Source: Olsenella sp. oral taxon 807
Lineage (GTDB): Bacteria > Actinomycetota > Coriobacteriia > Coriobacteriales > Atopobiaceae
Length of the DNA stretch: 64,000 nt
Reading direction: 5' to 3'
NCBI RefSeq assembly: GCF_001189515.2
Contig: NZ_CP012069.2
Location: 1,116,001-1,180,000, forward strand
In this document: positions 9,458-17,412 of the stretch, in pieces
Layout of the letters: each line of letters begins with the position of its first letter
How positions within the stretch are numbered: position 1 is the stretch's first letter
Program-made: the position numbers and the translations under genes
Notes under the pieces: model-generated
The model's input: the letters and a program-made list of their open reading frames with translations, nothing else
The model's database searches: none
Told to the model about the DNA's origin: nothing

Positions 9458-10255
9458 ATGGTCGAGAAGGAGCTGCCGGGACCTGAGGAGAGGCGTGCCG
9501 CCATCCTAGAGCTGCTCTCCAGGGAGTCCTCGGTACGAGTGACGCAGCTCGCGAGGGCCTTCGGCATCTCTCGCGTCACGGCGCGAGCAGACTTAGACGC
9601 GCTCGAGCGCGATGGAAAGCTCCGGCGCACACATGGCGGGGCCGTGTCGCTGTCACATCAGCTTACCGTCTCTGTTCAGGAGAGGCGTGCGAGCGTGAAC
9701 GCAGAGGCGAAGCGCGCCATCGCCCAGGTTGCCGCAGGACTCGTCTGCGATGGGGACACGCTGCTGCTCGATTCGGGAACGACTGCGCTCGAATTTGTGC
9801 GGGCGCTCTTCGCGTCAAGCGGGCTCACGATACTCACGGCGGACCTCACCATCGCGGAGCACATCGATCATTCCATGCCAAGCTGCGATGTCGTGCTCCT
9901 GGGCGGGATGCTGCGCAAGGCTCACCGCTACACGACGGGACCCTTGGCCCTCTCCGCCCTGGCGAGCCTTCATGCCCGCAAGGCCTTCCTCTGTCCGGGA
10001 GCCTACGTGGGCGGCCGTGGCTTCATGACCGACTACCAGAGCATGGCCGAGCTCAAGCGGGCGATGCTGTCAGCGGCGGACAAGCGCTATTGCCTTCTGG
10101 ATGCGAGCAAGGTGGGCGCGGCCGGCCTCATCCGCTTTGCAGACGTGGCCGACTTTGATGCCATCATTATGGACTCGGACCCGGACGCTGCCATGGCCTC
10201 TGCACTTGAGGGTACCGGCGTGAGCCTCACGCTCGCACGAGCCTCACGCCCGTAA
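9458..10255 (+). CDS. gatR: DeoR-family transcriptional regulator, probable galactitol repressor
   Basis: The 265-residue protein has the two-part DeoR architecture. The N-terminal winged helix (about residues 5-60) includes VTQLARAFGISRVTARADLDAL and RTHGGAV. It is followed by a sugar-phosphate-sensing domain with LLDSGTTALEF and VLLGG motifs. DeoR proteins usually repress adjacent catabolic operons until a phosphorylated intermediate of the pathway binds; here that would be an intermediate of galactitol breakdown. The start follows GTGAGGAGG. It is divergent from the aldolase/kinase pair, which fits local control. The specific role is inferred from position; the family call is firm. Confidence 0.85.
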   Translation: MVEKELPGPEERRAAILELLSRESSVRVTQLARAFGISRVTARADLDALERDGKLRRTHGGAVSLSHQLTVSVQERRASVNAEAKRAIAQVAAGLVCDGDTLLLDSGTTALEFVRALFASSGLTILTADLTIAEHIDHSMPSCDVVLLGGMLRKAHRYTTGPLALSALASLHARKAFLCPGAYVGGRGFMTDYQSMAELKRAMLSAADKRYCLLDASKVGAAGLIRFADVADFDAIIMDSDPDAAMASALEGTGVSLTLARASRP

Positions 10256-10289
10256 GGCCGCGCGTATCGCCAGCGCCAACTGAGTCCTG

Positions 10290-10325
10290 CCCACGGGGAG
10301 GGGGCCGTCTGCGCCCCTCTTTCTC
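10290..10325 (+). terminator. Probable intrinsic terminator after the DeoR gene
   Basis: A GC-rich stem (GAGGGGGC pairing with GCGCCCCTC) is followed by a short T-rich stretch, TTTCTCC, about 40 bases after the stop codon. The stem is imperfect and the T run is weak. Confidence 0.4.
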
Positions 10326-10502
10326 CTCGCTTGGGCGTCTATGAGATTCCGGACAACGCTACGCCAGTGTTCTGATGCTGTCTATGCTGCTTTTGCGTTG
10401 ACCCCTAGGTGGTCGCAACAGTTGAGGTTGCATGCGAAGGTGATAGCTCCACAAAGATGTAGAAATTTAAGGAAACGAATCCTTGCAATTCCCAGCCTCG
10501 CC

Positions 10503-10529
10503 TATAAAATGAAATCCGAATTCGAATTC
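10503..10529 (+). promoter_or_regulatory. Candidate -10 box and palindrome upstream of the Fur/Zur-znu operon
   Basis: A TATAAA box at about 10503-10508 is followed at 10518-10529 by a perfect 12-bp palindrome, GAATTCGAATTC, close to where transcription would begin. Fur-family proteins commonly bind AT-rich palindromes over their own promoter, so autoregulation by the encoded regulator is plausible. There is no experimental support. Confidence 0.4.
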
Positions 10530-10580
10530 TGAGCGGGTACGGGTTTTGGTGCGGGAGCGACGTAGGACAGCGAGGTGGGC

Positions 10581-11012
10581 ATGGTGGTGAGGCGCGCGTA
10601 CAACACGAGGCAGCGGCAGGCCGTCGCCGCGTTTCTTGCCGCGCACGCCGATCGATACCTGAGCGTGGACGACGTCTTTGGTCTCATGCGCACGGAGGGT
10701 TCGAGCGTCGGCCGTACGACGGCGTATCGCACGCTCGAGTCATTGTCCAGGGAGGGCGAGGTCGCGAAGGCCTTCGTCCCAGGGGGTGGTGAGGCACGGT
10801 ATCGCCTCATAGATCCAGCTCGTCGCGATGAGGGGCAGCTGGTGTGCCTGGATTGCGGAAAAGTGCTCTCGCTTGATTGCGAGATGCTCGTCGAGTTTAC
10901 GCGTCACGTTCAGGCGGACCATGGCTTCTCCATCGACCCGACGCGTACCGTGCTGTACGGCTTATGTCAGGAATGTATGGCTTCAAGAGAGGCAGGATCT
11001 GATGACAGGTAA
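10581..11012 (+). CDS. Fur-family metalloregulator, probable zinc uptake regulator (Zur-like)
   Basis: A 143-residue Fur-type protein with an N-terminal winged helix (YLSVDDVFGLM then GRTTAYRTLESL) and a C-terminal metal-binding dimerisation domain. Two CxxC pairs for structural zinc are visible: CLDC near residue 92 and CQEC near residue 134. A GTG six bases upstream (10575) is also in frame; the ATG at 10581 gives the usual N-terminus. Its stop codon overlaps the start of a zinc-binding lipoprotein gene by about 11 bp, so it is translated together with a ZnuABC importer. That coupling is the main reason to read it as a zinc rather than an iron or peroxide sensor. Confidence 0.8.
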   Translation: MVVRRAYNTRQRQAVAAFLAAHADRYLSVDDVFGLMRTEGSSVGRTTAYRTLESLSREGEVAKAFVPGGGEARYRLIDPARRDEGQLVCLDCGKVLSLDCEMLVEFTRHVQADHGFSIDPTRTVLYGLCQECMASREAGSDDR

Positions 11013-12024
11013 AAAGGTTATGTTCACGCGCCGTGGTGCCTTGGGGCTCATGGGATCTGCCGCGGCGTTCGTGCTCGCAGGCTGCTCTTCGGGAGGACAG
11101 AAGAAGGAGGGGGGTCAGGGCGGCACTGGCACCAATGCTGCCGCCGGTGGGTCGGGCGCAAAGCTCAAGGTGGCGGCGAGCTTCTACCCCATGTACGACT
11201 TCACCTCAAAGGTTGGCGGAGATCGCGTCGAGGTCAGTTGTCTGGTGCCAGCAGGCACTGAGCCCCACGACTGGGAGCCCTCGACCACGGACATGCGTAC
11301 CATCACCGACGCGAAGCTGCTCGTCTACAACGGTGCTGGCATGGAGCACTGGGTGAGCGACACCCTCGAGGGTCTTGGGAGCGACGCCCCCAAATCCGTC
11401 GAGGCGAGCAAGGGTCTCTCCCTGCTCAAGCTGAGCGCAGAGGCGCTTAGCGAGGAGAAGGCCGAGCACGAGCGGGCAGGCGAGGATCCGAGCAAGGTCT
11501 CCGACACCGACCCGCACTGCTGGCTCTCGCCACGGCGTGCGAAGCAAGAGATGGAGAACATCAAGGATGCCCTCGCTGCGGCAGATCCCGACGGCAAGGA
11601 CGCCTACGAGGCGAACTGCCAGAAGTGGGGTGCCGAGTTCGACAAGCTCGACGCCGAGTTCAAGAGTGGTCTTGAGGGGCTGCCGCACAAGAACATCGTC
11701 GTGAGCCACGAGGCCTTCGGCTACCTTTGCGACGACTATGGCCTCACCCAGCTGCCCATAGAGGGCATCGAGGCGGATGCCGAGCCAGATGCCCAGCAGA
11801 TGGCCAAGATCACGGACTTTGTCAAGCAGAACGGGGTTACGACCATCTTCAGCGAGGAGCTCGTGAGTCCCAAGGTCGCGCAGTCCATCGCGGATGCGAC
11901 CGGCGCCTCCGTCGAGGAGCTCAACCCCTTGGAGGGTCTCAGCGAGGAGGAGCTGGCGTCTGGCGATGACTACTTCTCGACCATGCGCGAGAACCTCGAT
12001 AAGCTCAAGAAGGCGCTTGCCTGA
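11002..12024 (+). CDS. znuA: Zinc ABC transporter substrate-binding lipoprotein
   Basis: A 340-residue cluster A-I metal-binding lipoprotein. The N-terminus has a twin-arginine-like TRRGALGLMG followed by a lipobox LAGC at about residues 27-30, so it is exported and lipid-anchored. Three metal-ligand histidines are recognisable: the GTEPHDWEP, DTDPHCWLSP and VVSHEAFGYL segments. The loop where many ZnuA proteins carry a His-rich zinc sponge is here a short acidic stretch (around EEKAEHERAGED). Manganese-binding relatives look similar, so zinc is supported mainly by the Zur-like partner. The start overlaps the regulator and the stop overlaps znuC by 1 bp, giving a tight operon. Confidence 0.87.
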   Translation: MTGKKVMFTRRGALGLMGSAAAFVLAGCSSGGQKKEGGQGGTGTNAAAGGSGAKLKVAASFYPMYDFTSKVGGDRVEVSCLVPAGTEPHDWEPSTTDMRTITDAKLLVYNGAGMEHWVSDTLEGLGSDAPKSVEASKGLSLLKLSAEALSEEKAEHERAGEDPSKVSDTDPHCWLSPRRAKQEMENIKDALAAADPDGKDAYEANCQKWGAEFDKLDAEFKSGLEGLPHKNIVVSHEAFGYLCDDYGLTQLPIEGIEADAEPDAQQMAKITDFVKQNGVTTIFSEELVSPKVAQSIADATGASVEELNPLEGLSEEELASGDDYFSTMRENLDKLKKALA

Positions 12025-12782
12025 TGCCAGAGCGCACCGCCGAAGCGGGTCATCTCCATTCCGCAGACGGGACGCCCGTCGTCCTTCACGACGTGCGCTT
12101 CTCGTATCGCGGCGACGAGGTCCTGCGTGGCGCCTGCATGAGCGTCGCGGCGGGGGAGATCTGCGCCCTGGTGGGGGACAATGGTGCGGGAAAGTCAACC
12201 ATCGCCCGGCTCGTGGTCGGGGAGATCATGCCCGCGTCCGGTACCGTCGAGCTCTTTGGCGAGGATCCCGCACGCTTTCGCGACTGGGCGCGCGTCGGCT
12301 ATGTCCCGCAGCTTCTCCCCGAGGCCGTCTCTCGCTTTCCCGCAAGCGTGTCGGAGCTGGTCGATGCGAGCCAGTACGCGAGCGCACGGGGGATTGGCCG
12401 TAAAGAGCGCCACAAGCGCAGCATGGCGGCGCTCGAGCGGGTCGGCATGCGAGGCTTCGTGCGTCACCTCATCAGTGAGCTTTCTGGAGGACAGCTTCAG
12501 CGTGTGCGCTTGGCCTGCGCCCTGGTGGGCGACCCGTGCCTGCTCATACTGGATGAGCCCACCAACGGGCTTGACAGCGAGAGCCGCGAGGTCTTTTATC
12601 GGCTGGTCGGTGAAGCGCACGCCGAAAGGGGCATGGCAGTCCTGCTCGTGACCCATGACCTGGGGGCCCTCGCGGGACTTGGCGCCAAGGTGGTCAGGAT
12701 ACGTGATGGCTTGGCATGGCCGGAGCCACAGGCAGAGGCAAGCGCATCTGCCGCATTGGCGCCAGGCAAGAGGGGGGCATAG
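12024..12782 (+). CDS. znuC: Zinc ABC transporter ATP-binding protein
   Basis: This 252-residue ABC ATPase has Walker A GDNGAGKST (about residues 52-60), the signature LSGGQLQRV and Walker B CLLILDEPTNGLD, followed by a switch histidine in LLVTHD. It couples ATP hydrolysis to the ZnuB channel. The ATG shares its A with the last base of the znuA stop codon, and the gene ends directly against the znuB GTG start, so expression is coupled. The C-terminal 30 residues are Ala-rich and of no evident function. Confidence 0.88.
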   Translation: MPERTAEAGHLHSADGTPVVLHDVRFSYRGDEVLRGACMSVAAGEICALVGDNGAGKSTIARLVVGEIMPASGTVELFGEDPARFRDWARVGYVPQLLPEAVSRFPASVSELVDASQYASARGIGRKERHKRSMAALERVGMRGFVRHLISELSGGQLQRVRLACALVGDPCLLILDEPTNGLDSESREVFYRLVGEAHAERGMAVLLVTHDLGALAGLGAKVVRIRDGLAWPEPQAEASASAALAPGKRGA

Positions 12783-13592
12783 GTGCTCGACTACGTGTTC
12801 ATGCAGAGGAGTCTCGTCGTGGGGGTGCTCTTGGGCGTCATCATCCCGCTTGTGGGCGTGACGGTGGTGCTCAAGCGCCTCTCGATGATAGGAGACGCGC
12901 TCTCGCACACCTCGCTTGCAGGTGTCGCGGGGGGCCTCGTCGCTGGGGTCAGCCCCGTGGCGGGCGCGGTCGTCGCCTGTCTTGCGGGCGCCCTCTGTGT
13001 CGAGGGTGTCCGCAGGCGTTTTCGTGAGCAGTCTGAGCTTGCCGTCGCCATCGTCATGGCGACGGGCATCGGCCTCGCGGGCGTGCTCTCGGGCTTCGTG
13101 CCCAACGCGTCGAGCTTCAACAGCTTCATGTTCGGGAGCATCCTTACGGTGAGCGCCGAGGAGACTGTGGGCATCGCCGCCGTCAGCCTGCTTGCCACCG
13201 CGTTTTGCGTGCTTGCGCGTCGCGAGCTCTTTCTCATGTCGTTCGACGAGAGACATGCCAGGGCCGTGGGGGTCCCGGTGAGCGTGGCAAACGTCGCCTT
13301 CGTGATGATGGTTGCGCTCGTGGTTGCGGTGGCGGCGCGCACGGTGGGTTCCCTCATCGTGTCATCGATGATGGTGGTGCCGGTTGCCTGTGCCCTGCAG
13401 CTCGCCCGTAGCTGGAGGCAGGTCTGCATCTTTGCAAGCTCGATAGGCGTCCTGACGACGGTGGCTGGGCTCGTGGCCTCGTACTACCTTGGCCTCAAGC
13501 CAGGCGGCACCATCGTGCTCATGGCCGTCGCACTGCTTGTGGTGGTCCTTGTGGCCAAGAGAGTCACAGCCTTCGCGCGACACACCCGCTGA
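12783..13592 (+). CDS. znuB: Zinc ABC transporter permease
   Basis: A 269-residue integral membrane protein of the ABC-3 family with about eight hydrophobic segments. The conserved HTSLAGVAGG segment (around residue 41) and the SFDERHARAVGVPV cytoplasmic loop that contacts the ATPase are present. It starts with GTG immediately after the znuC stop codon. It would form the membrane channel for zinc delivered by ZnuA. Short C-terminal tail, no oddities. Confidence 0.88.
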   Translation: MLDYVFMQRSLVVGVLLGVIIPLVGVTVVLKRLSMIGDALSHTSLAGVAGGLVAGVSPVAGAVVACLAGALCVEGVRRRFREQSELAVAIVMATGIGLAGVLSGFVPNASSFNSFMFGSILTVSAEETVGIAAVSLLATAFCVLARRELFLMSFDERHARAVGVPVSVANVAFVMMVALVVAVAARTVGSLIVSSMMVVPVACALQLARSWRQVCIFASSIGVLTTVAGLVASYYLGLKPGGTIVLMAVALLVVVLVAKRVTAFARHTR

Positions 13593-13910
13593 TCGTCGCG
13601 CGGACCGTTGGCGGGTCGGTGTCTGGGGCTGTGCGCCGCACTTGTTGCGCATCGCGCGCCATCCGCCACTTGTTGCGCGGCGCCTGTCGCCCAGCGGGAA
13701 AGTGCCCGCCAATCTGGCGGGCACTTTCGTAAGGACATTTGCCCAGTTGGCGAGAAAAACTCGGTACCCGCCAATCTGGCGGGCGGGTCGCCATCAACGC
13801 CACCTAGGACCGCGCCATAGGAGGACTGTAGTAGGCCATGACGGAAACCGACATGAGGGTGACCAACCGCAGCTGCTTTGAGAGGAGGACCGATCTGATG
13901 CGAGCCCCCC
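13593..13910. repeat. Hairpin-rich spacer between convergent operons
   Basis: No gene. A perfect 13-bp stem (GAAAGTGCCCGCC, loop AATCT, GGCGGGCACTTTC) lies at about 13698-13728. A second stem-loop with the identical core CCCGCCAATCTGGCGGG lies about 45 bp downstream, near 13770-13790. Before them ACTTGTTGCGC occurs twice about 30 bp apart (around 13640-13680). The first hairpin could act as a bidirectional terminator between znuB and the convergent ABC operon, but neither arm has a strong T run; a small repetitive extragenic palindrome family is an alternative. Confidence 0.5.
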
Positions 13911-14765
13911 TCATAGCAGGATATCCCTCCGCGTCCGTATTGGATACCAGAGCAAGAACGCGGCCACGAGTGCCAAGACCACGGGCAGGCCAAAGAAGTA
14001 TCCGTAGGACAGGCCCTCAAGCGTTGCCTCGGGAAAGAAATAGAACTGCATTTGGAGCCTACGGGGTAGGATGAACGAGACGATGAACACGATGGCCATT
14101 GGCAGGCCAATGAGTATATGGCGACGAAATGACCTGAACAAGGAGATGCCGAGTGTTATGACCGAGACGAGTCCGCCTATCAGGCTTGCGTACAGCATGT
14201 ACATGAGGTTTAACACGTAGGGATGATTGAAGTACAGGTTGGGAAACAGCACGTTGCGGGAGATGATGTTGACCCGTATGTTATCGAGGTGCGCCCCTTC
14301 ATTCATGAGGGCCTGAAAGCCAAACTCTGGGGAGTTCAGGGGAAATATGAGCAGCGAGAGAAGCTGCGAGAGCAAAAGCGGCACAAACACAACTGCGAAC
14401 CCACCGATGAAGGCCACACAGGCCGAGGAGCGAACGTAGTCGGCCATGCTCGTCCTCGTGGCGAGCAGGATCGCAGTCTGTCGCTTTCGGTCAGCCTCGA
14501 TGGAGTCGGCGTACACGGACGCGGACAGGATGAAGAAGAGCAGGTAGAACCAGATGTGGATCGCAACGATCTGCATGACGTCCATGTTGCCTATCCACCC
14601 GTAGGCGGCACTGGGCAGAGCATCTCTCTCGAACCCATAGAAGTGGAGACATAGCTCCACGAACGAGAGGGCGATCAAGACCAAAATGACGCAAAGCGCG
14701 ATCTTTATCTCGACTCGATCCCACATCCTCTTGAGGTGGAGCACTGTCATTGGTCGCAGCTTCAT
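13911..14765 (-). CDS. ABC transporter membrane protein, ABC-2-like
   Basis: A 284-residue protein with about six hydrophobic segments. A charged cytoplasmic stretch near residues 84-105 (SIEADRKRQTAILLATRTSMADY) resembles the coupling region of ABC-2 export permeases. It is the last gene of a minus-strand operon that includes another membrane protein, an ABC ATPase and a membrane-anchored unknown protein. The ATG at 14765 follows CAGGGAGCG. Substrate unknown; lantibiotic-immunity or peptide-export ABC systems share this layout, but nothing in the sequence decides it. Confidence 0.65.
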   Translation of the reverse strand: MKLRPMTVLHLKRMWDRVEIKIALCVILVLIALSFVELCLHFYGFERDALPSAAYGWIGNMDVMQIVAIHIWFYLLFFILSASVYADSIEADRKRQTAILLATRTSMADYVRSSACVAFIGGFAVVFVPLLLSQLLSLLIFPLNSPEFGFQALMNEGAHLDNIRVNIISRNVLFPNLYFNHPYVLNLMYMLYASLIGGLVSVITLGISLFRSFRRHILIGLPMAIVFIVSFILPRRLQMQFYFFPEATLEGLSYGYFFGLPVVLALVAAFLLWYPIRTRRDILL

Positions 14766-14843
14766 AGAACGCTCCCTGTAGGGACAGGGCTCAGAGGGCA
14801 GTTCCCTGAGCCAGATGCATGTATTTCCTATCGGAGTATCTAA

Positions 14844-15605
14844 TCATAAAAATTGATCAATCAGATGTTTGCAATTTTCCTCATAGACTTCCTTGGCGCG
14901 GCTGTACACAACGAACTGATCGGTGTTCGTACTTTCCTCGAATGAGACTATGGATGCGCCTTCTGACACTGAAATTGGGGTCACATCCGCCAACAGAATC
15001 CGCGCGTAAGGTGAATCATACATTCTGTACTGACTAGCGCCATGAGGTGCGACGTATTGAGGGGGCAATGCCTTTCTCTGCAGGAAGAACAGGTAGGTGT
15101 TTCCCTCCTTCATAAAGCCCTTTCCATGCCAGTACGAACCCTGGGCAGAAGGTCGAATTATCCGAGCCTCATCATCGTCGGACAATTTGCTATCGTCTAA
15201 ACCGAGTCTCGAGATGATCTCCTTAGCTCGAGAGATCCGCATAGGCTCAAAGACCTGAACAGTCTGCCCCACCGCTAGCTCTCCTTTTATAGAGCGAATA
15301 ATCTCAACGCCAGACGCAAAGGTCTGGTAGCCGTATGACCGCCCCCCATTGAAGCGCCCGACAACAATCGTGTCTGAATTCTCGATCATCGACTGCACCG
15401 AGTACAGGCCAAGGGATTCGTCTCCCTCCGGGGAGAGAGACTCCTCGCTAACCGTACTCTCGAGTACAGGCAAGGAGCGCAGAGCTTCAGGATCATTGGC
15501 GTAGTTCGTATAGGAGCTCACGGTCATGTATGCGACCGCAAGCATCATACATGACAGAAGCACGCAGAACACGATAAAGAATCTCGTCACTGTCTTAGGT
15601 CTCAT
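14844..15605 (-). CDS. Membrane-anchored extracytoplasmic protein of unknown function
   Basis: A 253-residue protein whose N-terminus (residues about 8-30) is a single hydrophobic segment, followed by a long hydrophilic region with no recognised domain. The segment FMKEGNTYLFFLQRK and a preceding EIIRSIKGELAVGQTVQVFEP stretch suggest a beta-rich fold, seen in several anchored proteins of Gram-positive bacteria. The ATG at 15605 follows GGGAGGTGCC; the frame is open six codons further up. Its position between the permease and ATPase genes of the same operon suggests it works with the transporter, for example as a sensor or immunity component. Function is not assigned. Confidence 0.6.
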   Translation of the reverse strand: MRPKTVTRFFIVFCVLLSCMMLAVAYMTVSSYTNYANDPEALRSLPVLESTVSEESLSPEGDESLGLYSVQSMIENSDTIVVGRFNGGRSYGYQTFASGVEIIRSIKGELAVGQTVQVFEPMRISRAKEIISRLGLDDSKLSDDDEARIIRPSAQGSYWHGKGFMKEGNTYLFFLQRKALPPQYVAPHGASQYRMYDSPYARILLADVTPISVSEGASIVSFEESTNTDQFVVYSRAKEVYEENCKHLIDQFL

Positions 15606-15639
15606 GGCACCTCCCATCAGCATGAATCTATCAGATGAC

Positions 15640-16272
15640 TTACTTCTCCGTCAGCTTTCCCTCGTACATCTCAAATTGACGACTACTCAGCTCTGTGAGC
15701 TCGGGGGTGTTGTGTGCCGCAAGAAGCACCGTGGCACCCCTCTCGTGCTCCTCGCGGATGATGCCACAGAGCAGCTCGAGGCCATGGGAGTCAAGGGCGT
15801 TGCTTGGCTCGTCCAAAAGCAGGAGGGAGGGCCCCTCCATAATCGCCTGGGCCAGCTCGAGCCGCTGCTTCATGCCCAAGGAAAACTGCTTGTAGATGCG
15901 CCTGTCGTTTGGGTCTAGGCCCACACGCCGCAGCGCGCGCTCTATGCCCTTCCTGGAGATGACGCCTCTGATCGACGCGATGAGCTCAAGGTTCTCGACC
16001 GCCGTGTACTCATCCCACAGGGCAGCTGACATCACGATCCCCATGTCAGGCGGGAAGGAGCAGTCGACGCCGACCGTGCGTCCGAACACGCTGATCGAGC
16101 CTGACGTCAGGTGGACGAGGCCAGCGATGGCCTTGAACAGCATCGACTTACCAGAGCCATTTATGCCGCTGAACGAGTATATGCCGCCTCGGTCTAGCTC
16201 GACGTTCACGTCGTCAAGCACGATCCTCTTTTGGATGAGCTTGGTGGCGTGGCTGATGCTGATCGTGTCCAT
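15640..16272 (-). CDS. ABC transporter ATP-binding protein
   Basis: A compact ABC ATPase of 210 residues. Walker A is GINGSGKS near residues 37-44. The signature is the variant SLGMKQRLELAQAI found in drug and peptide exporters of the CcmA/BcrA type, and Walker B is LLLLDEPSNALD. The ATG at 16272 has AGGAG upstream; the open frame extends 32 codons further, but that part runs into the previous gene. The gene starts 8 bp after the stop of the upstream membrane protein gene. It would energise export through one or both of the membrane proteins in this operon. Confidence 0.82.
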   Translation of the reverse strand: MDTISISHATKLIQKRIVLDDVNVELDRGGIYSFSGINGSGKSMLFKAIAGLVHLTSGSISVFGRTVGVDCSFPPDMGIVMSAALWDEYTAVENLELIASIRGVISRKGIERALRRVGLDPNDRRIYKQFSLGMKQRLELAQAIMEGPSLLLLDEPSNALDSHGLELLCGIIREEHERGATVLLAAHNTPELTELSSRQFEMYEGKLTEK

Positions 16273-16280
16273 GGCGACTC

Positions 16281-17057
16281 CTACTGTAGGTCTTGCTGTC
16301 GGAAAGAGTTCAGGGAGGCGAAAAGGGATAGCAGGCTGAGGATAGTGAGGTAGATGATGGAGTGACACTCGCTAAAGCCCGGCAGACCCGAGCCAAACAC
16401 AAGATCATTGACCCTTGTGTCATGCCAGGAATGGACAAGCTGAAGCCATGGCAGGGCCTGGGCAGCCGCCAGGGTCTTGTAGCCTGCAGTCACCAGCAGC
16501 CCAATCAGAAAAAGCGTGATGGGAACCAAGCCCAAAAGATGGGATTCCGACACGAAGACGATGCAGTTGCTTACAAGAATAATGGTAAAGAACGTCAGAA
16601 AGCGAAGGAGGAACCCTGGTGCCAGGTAAAGGGCCAGGTCCTGCAAAGAAAGCTTGGGAAGCATTCCGGTAACCGAATCCAGAAGCAGAACAAATCCCAG
16701 CTCAACGAAAAGATAGACAAGGATACTTATGGCTAGCACCAGGGCCAACATGCCCGCCACGGCCCGTACCGACGCAGCCCTCACGAGAACGTGCATCGAA
16801 TGCGAGATGAACTCATGCATGCAGTCACTCATGAAGTACACAAGCATAAACGAGGGAAAGAAGCATTCAAGCGTCACTAGAAACTGTGCCTCATCAGCAG
16901 AATTGGCAAAGATGCCCAAAGACCAGTAGTGGAATATAAGCGATAATCCCCCAGACGGAAAGGAGAGAAATAAGAGCGTTCCCAAGCACGCGAGGCAAGC
17001 CAGCAACAGATACTTCTTCTCGTGCCAAACCACTTTGAGAACCGTCTTGACGCTCAT
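16281..17057 (-). CDS. Multi-pass membrane protein, ABC export operon
   Basis: This 258-residue protein has about six hydrophobic segments and few charged loops. It is the first gene of the minus-strand operon. The start at 17057 is preceded by GGGGTGAAGTGC; the open frame continues upstream but into sequence that looks like a promoter region. No family motif is recognisable beyond a general ABC-2 permease appearance. With the permease at 13911 it may form a heterodimeric channel for the ATPase encoded directly downstream. Confidence 0.6.
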   Translation of the reverse strand: MSVKTVLKVVWHEKKYLLLACLACLGTLLFLSFPSGGLSLIFHYWSLGIFANSADEAQFLVTLECFFPSFMLVYFMSDCMHEFISHSMHVLVRAASVRAVAGMLALVLAISILVYLFVELGFVLLLDSVTGMLPKLSLQDLALYLAPGFLLRFLTFFTIILVSNCIVFVSESHLLGLVPITLFLIGLLVTAGYKTLAAAQALPWLQLVHSWHDTRVNDLVFGSGLPGFSECHSIIYLTILSLLSLFASLNSFRQQDLQ

Positions 17058-17079
17058 GCACTTCACCCCATTTCTAGCT

Positions 17080-17118
17080 TTACTATACAGTAAACTTGAG
17101 GCTTCGTGAGTTCGCGTG
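17080..17118 (-). promoter_or_regulatory. Candidate promoter of the ABC operon with an element shared with the DUF285 gene
   Basis: Reading the minus strand there is a TATAGT box (complement of about 17082-17087) preceded by TG, as in an extended -10. Immediately upstream, 17098-17118 matches 6875-6895 at 19 of 21 positions (core CTTCGTGAGTTCG on the plus strand). The element lies upstream of a minus-strand gene in both cases, but its distance from the TATAGT box differs (about 5 versus 10 bp). It may be an activator or repressor site rather than a fixed -35. Confidence 0.35.
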
Positions 17119-17412
17119 CCTACGAAATTTGGGTTTCCTGGTACGACTATCTCGTGTGGCTCACGTGGCCGCATGAGGTCTGCCGCTCCGCCGACCCGGT
17201 CGGGCCGCCTGCCGACCAGCCCCGTACTCTCCGTATCGGCTGACGTGAAGGCAGAGGGTCGCCATGCCGTATCAGGGTAGGGTTAACACGGCCTTGGGGT
17301 AGTATGTGAAAAGACATAGGTGATGGTGGTCGTGCCGGCATGGTGCTTATGTTTGTGCGCCTAGATCCACACGCCTGCCGCATCACTCGTGGGAATGAGT
17401 TGGGAGACAAAG

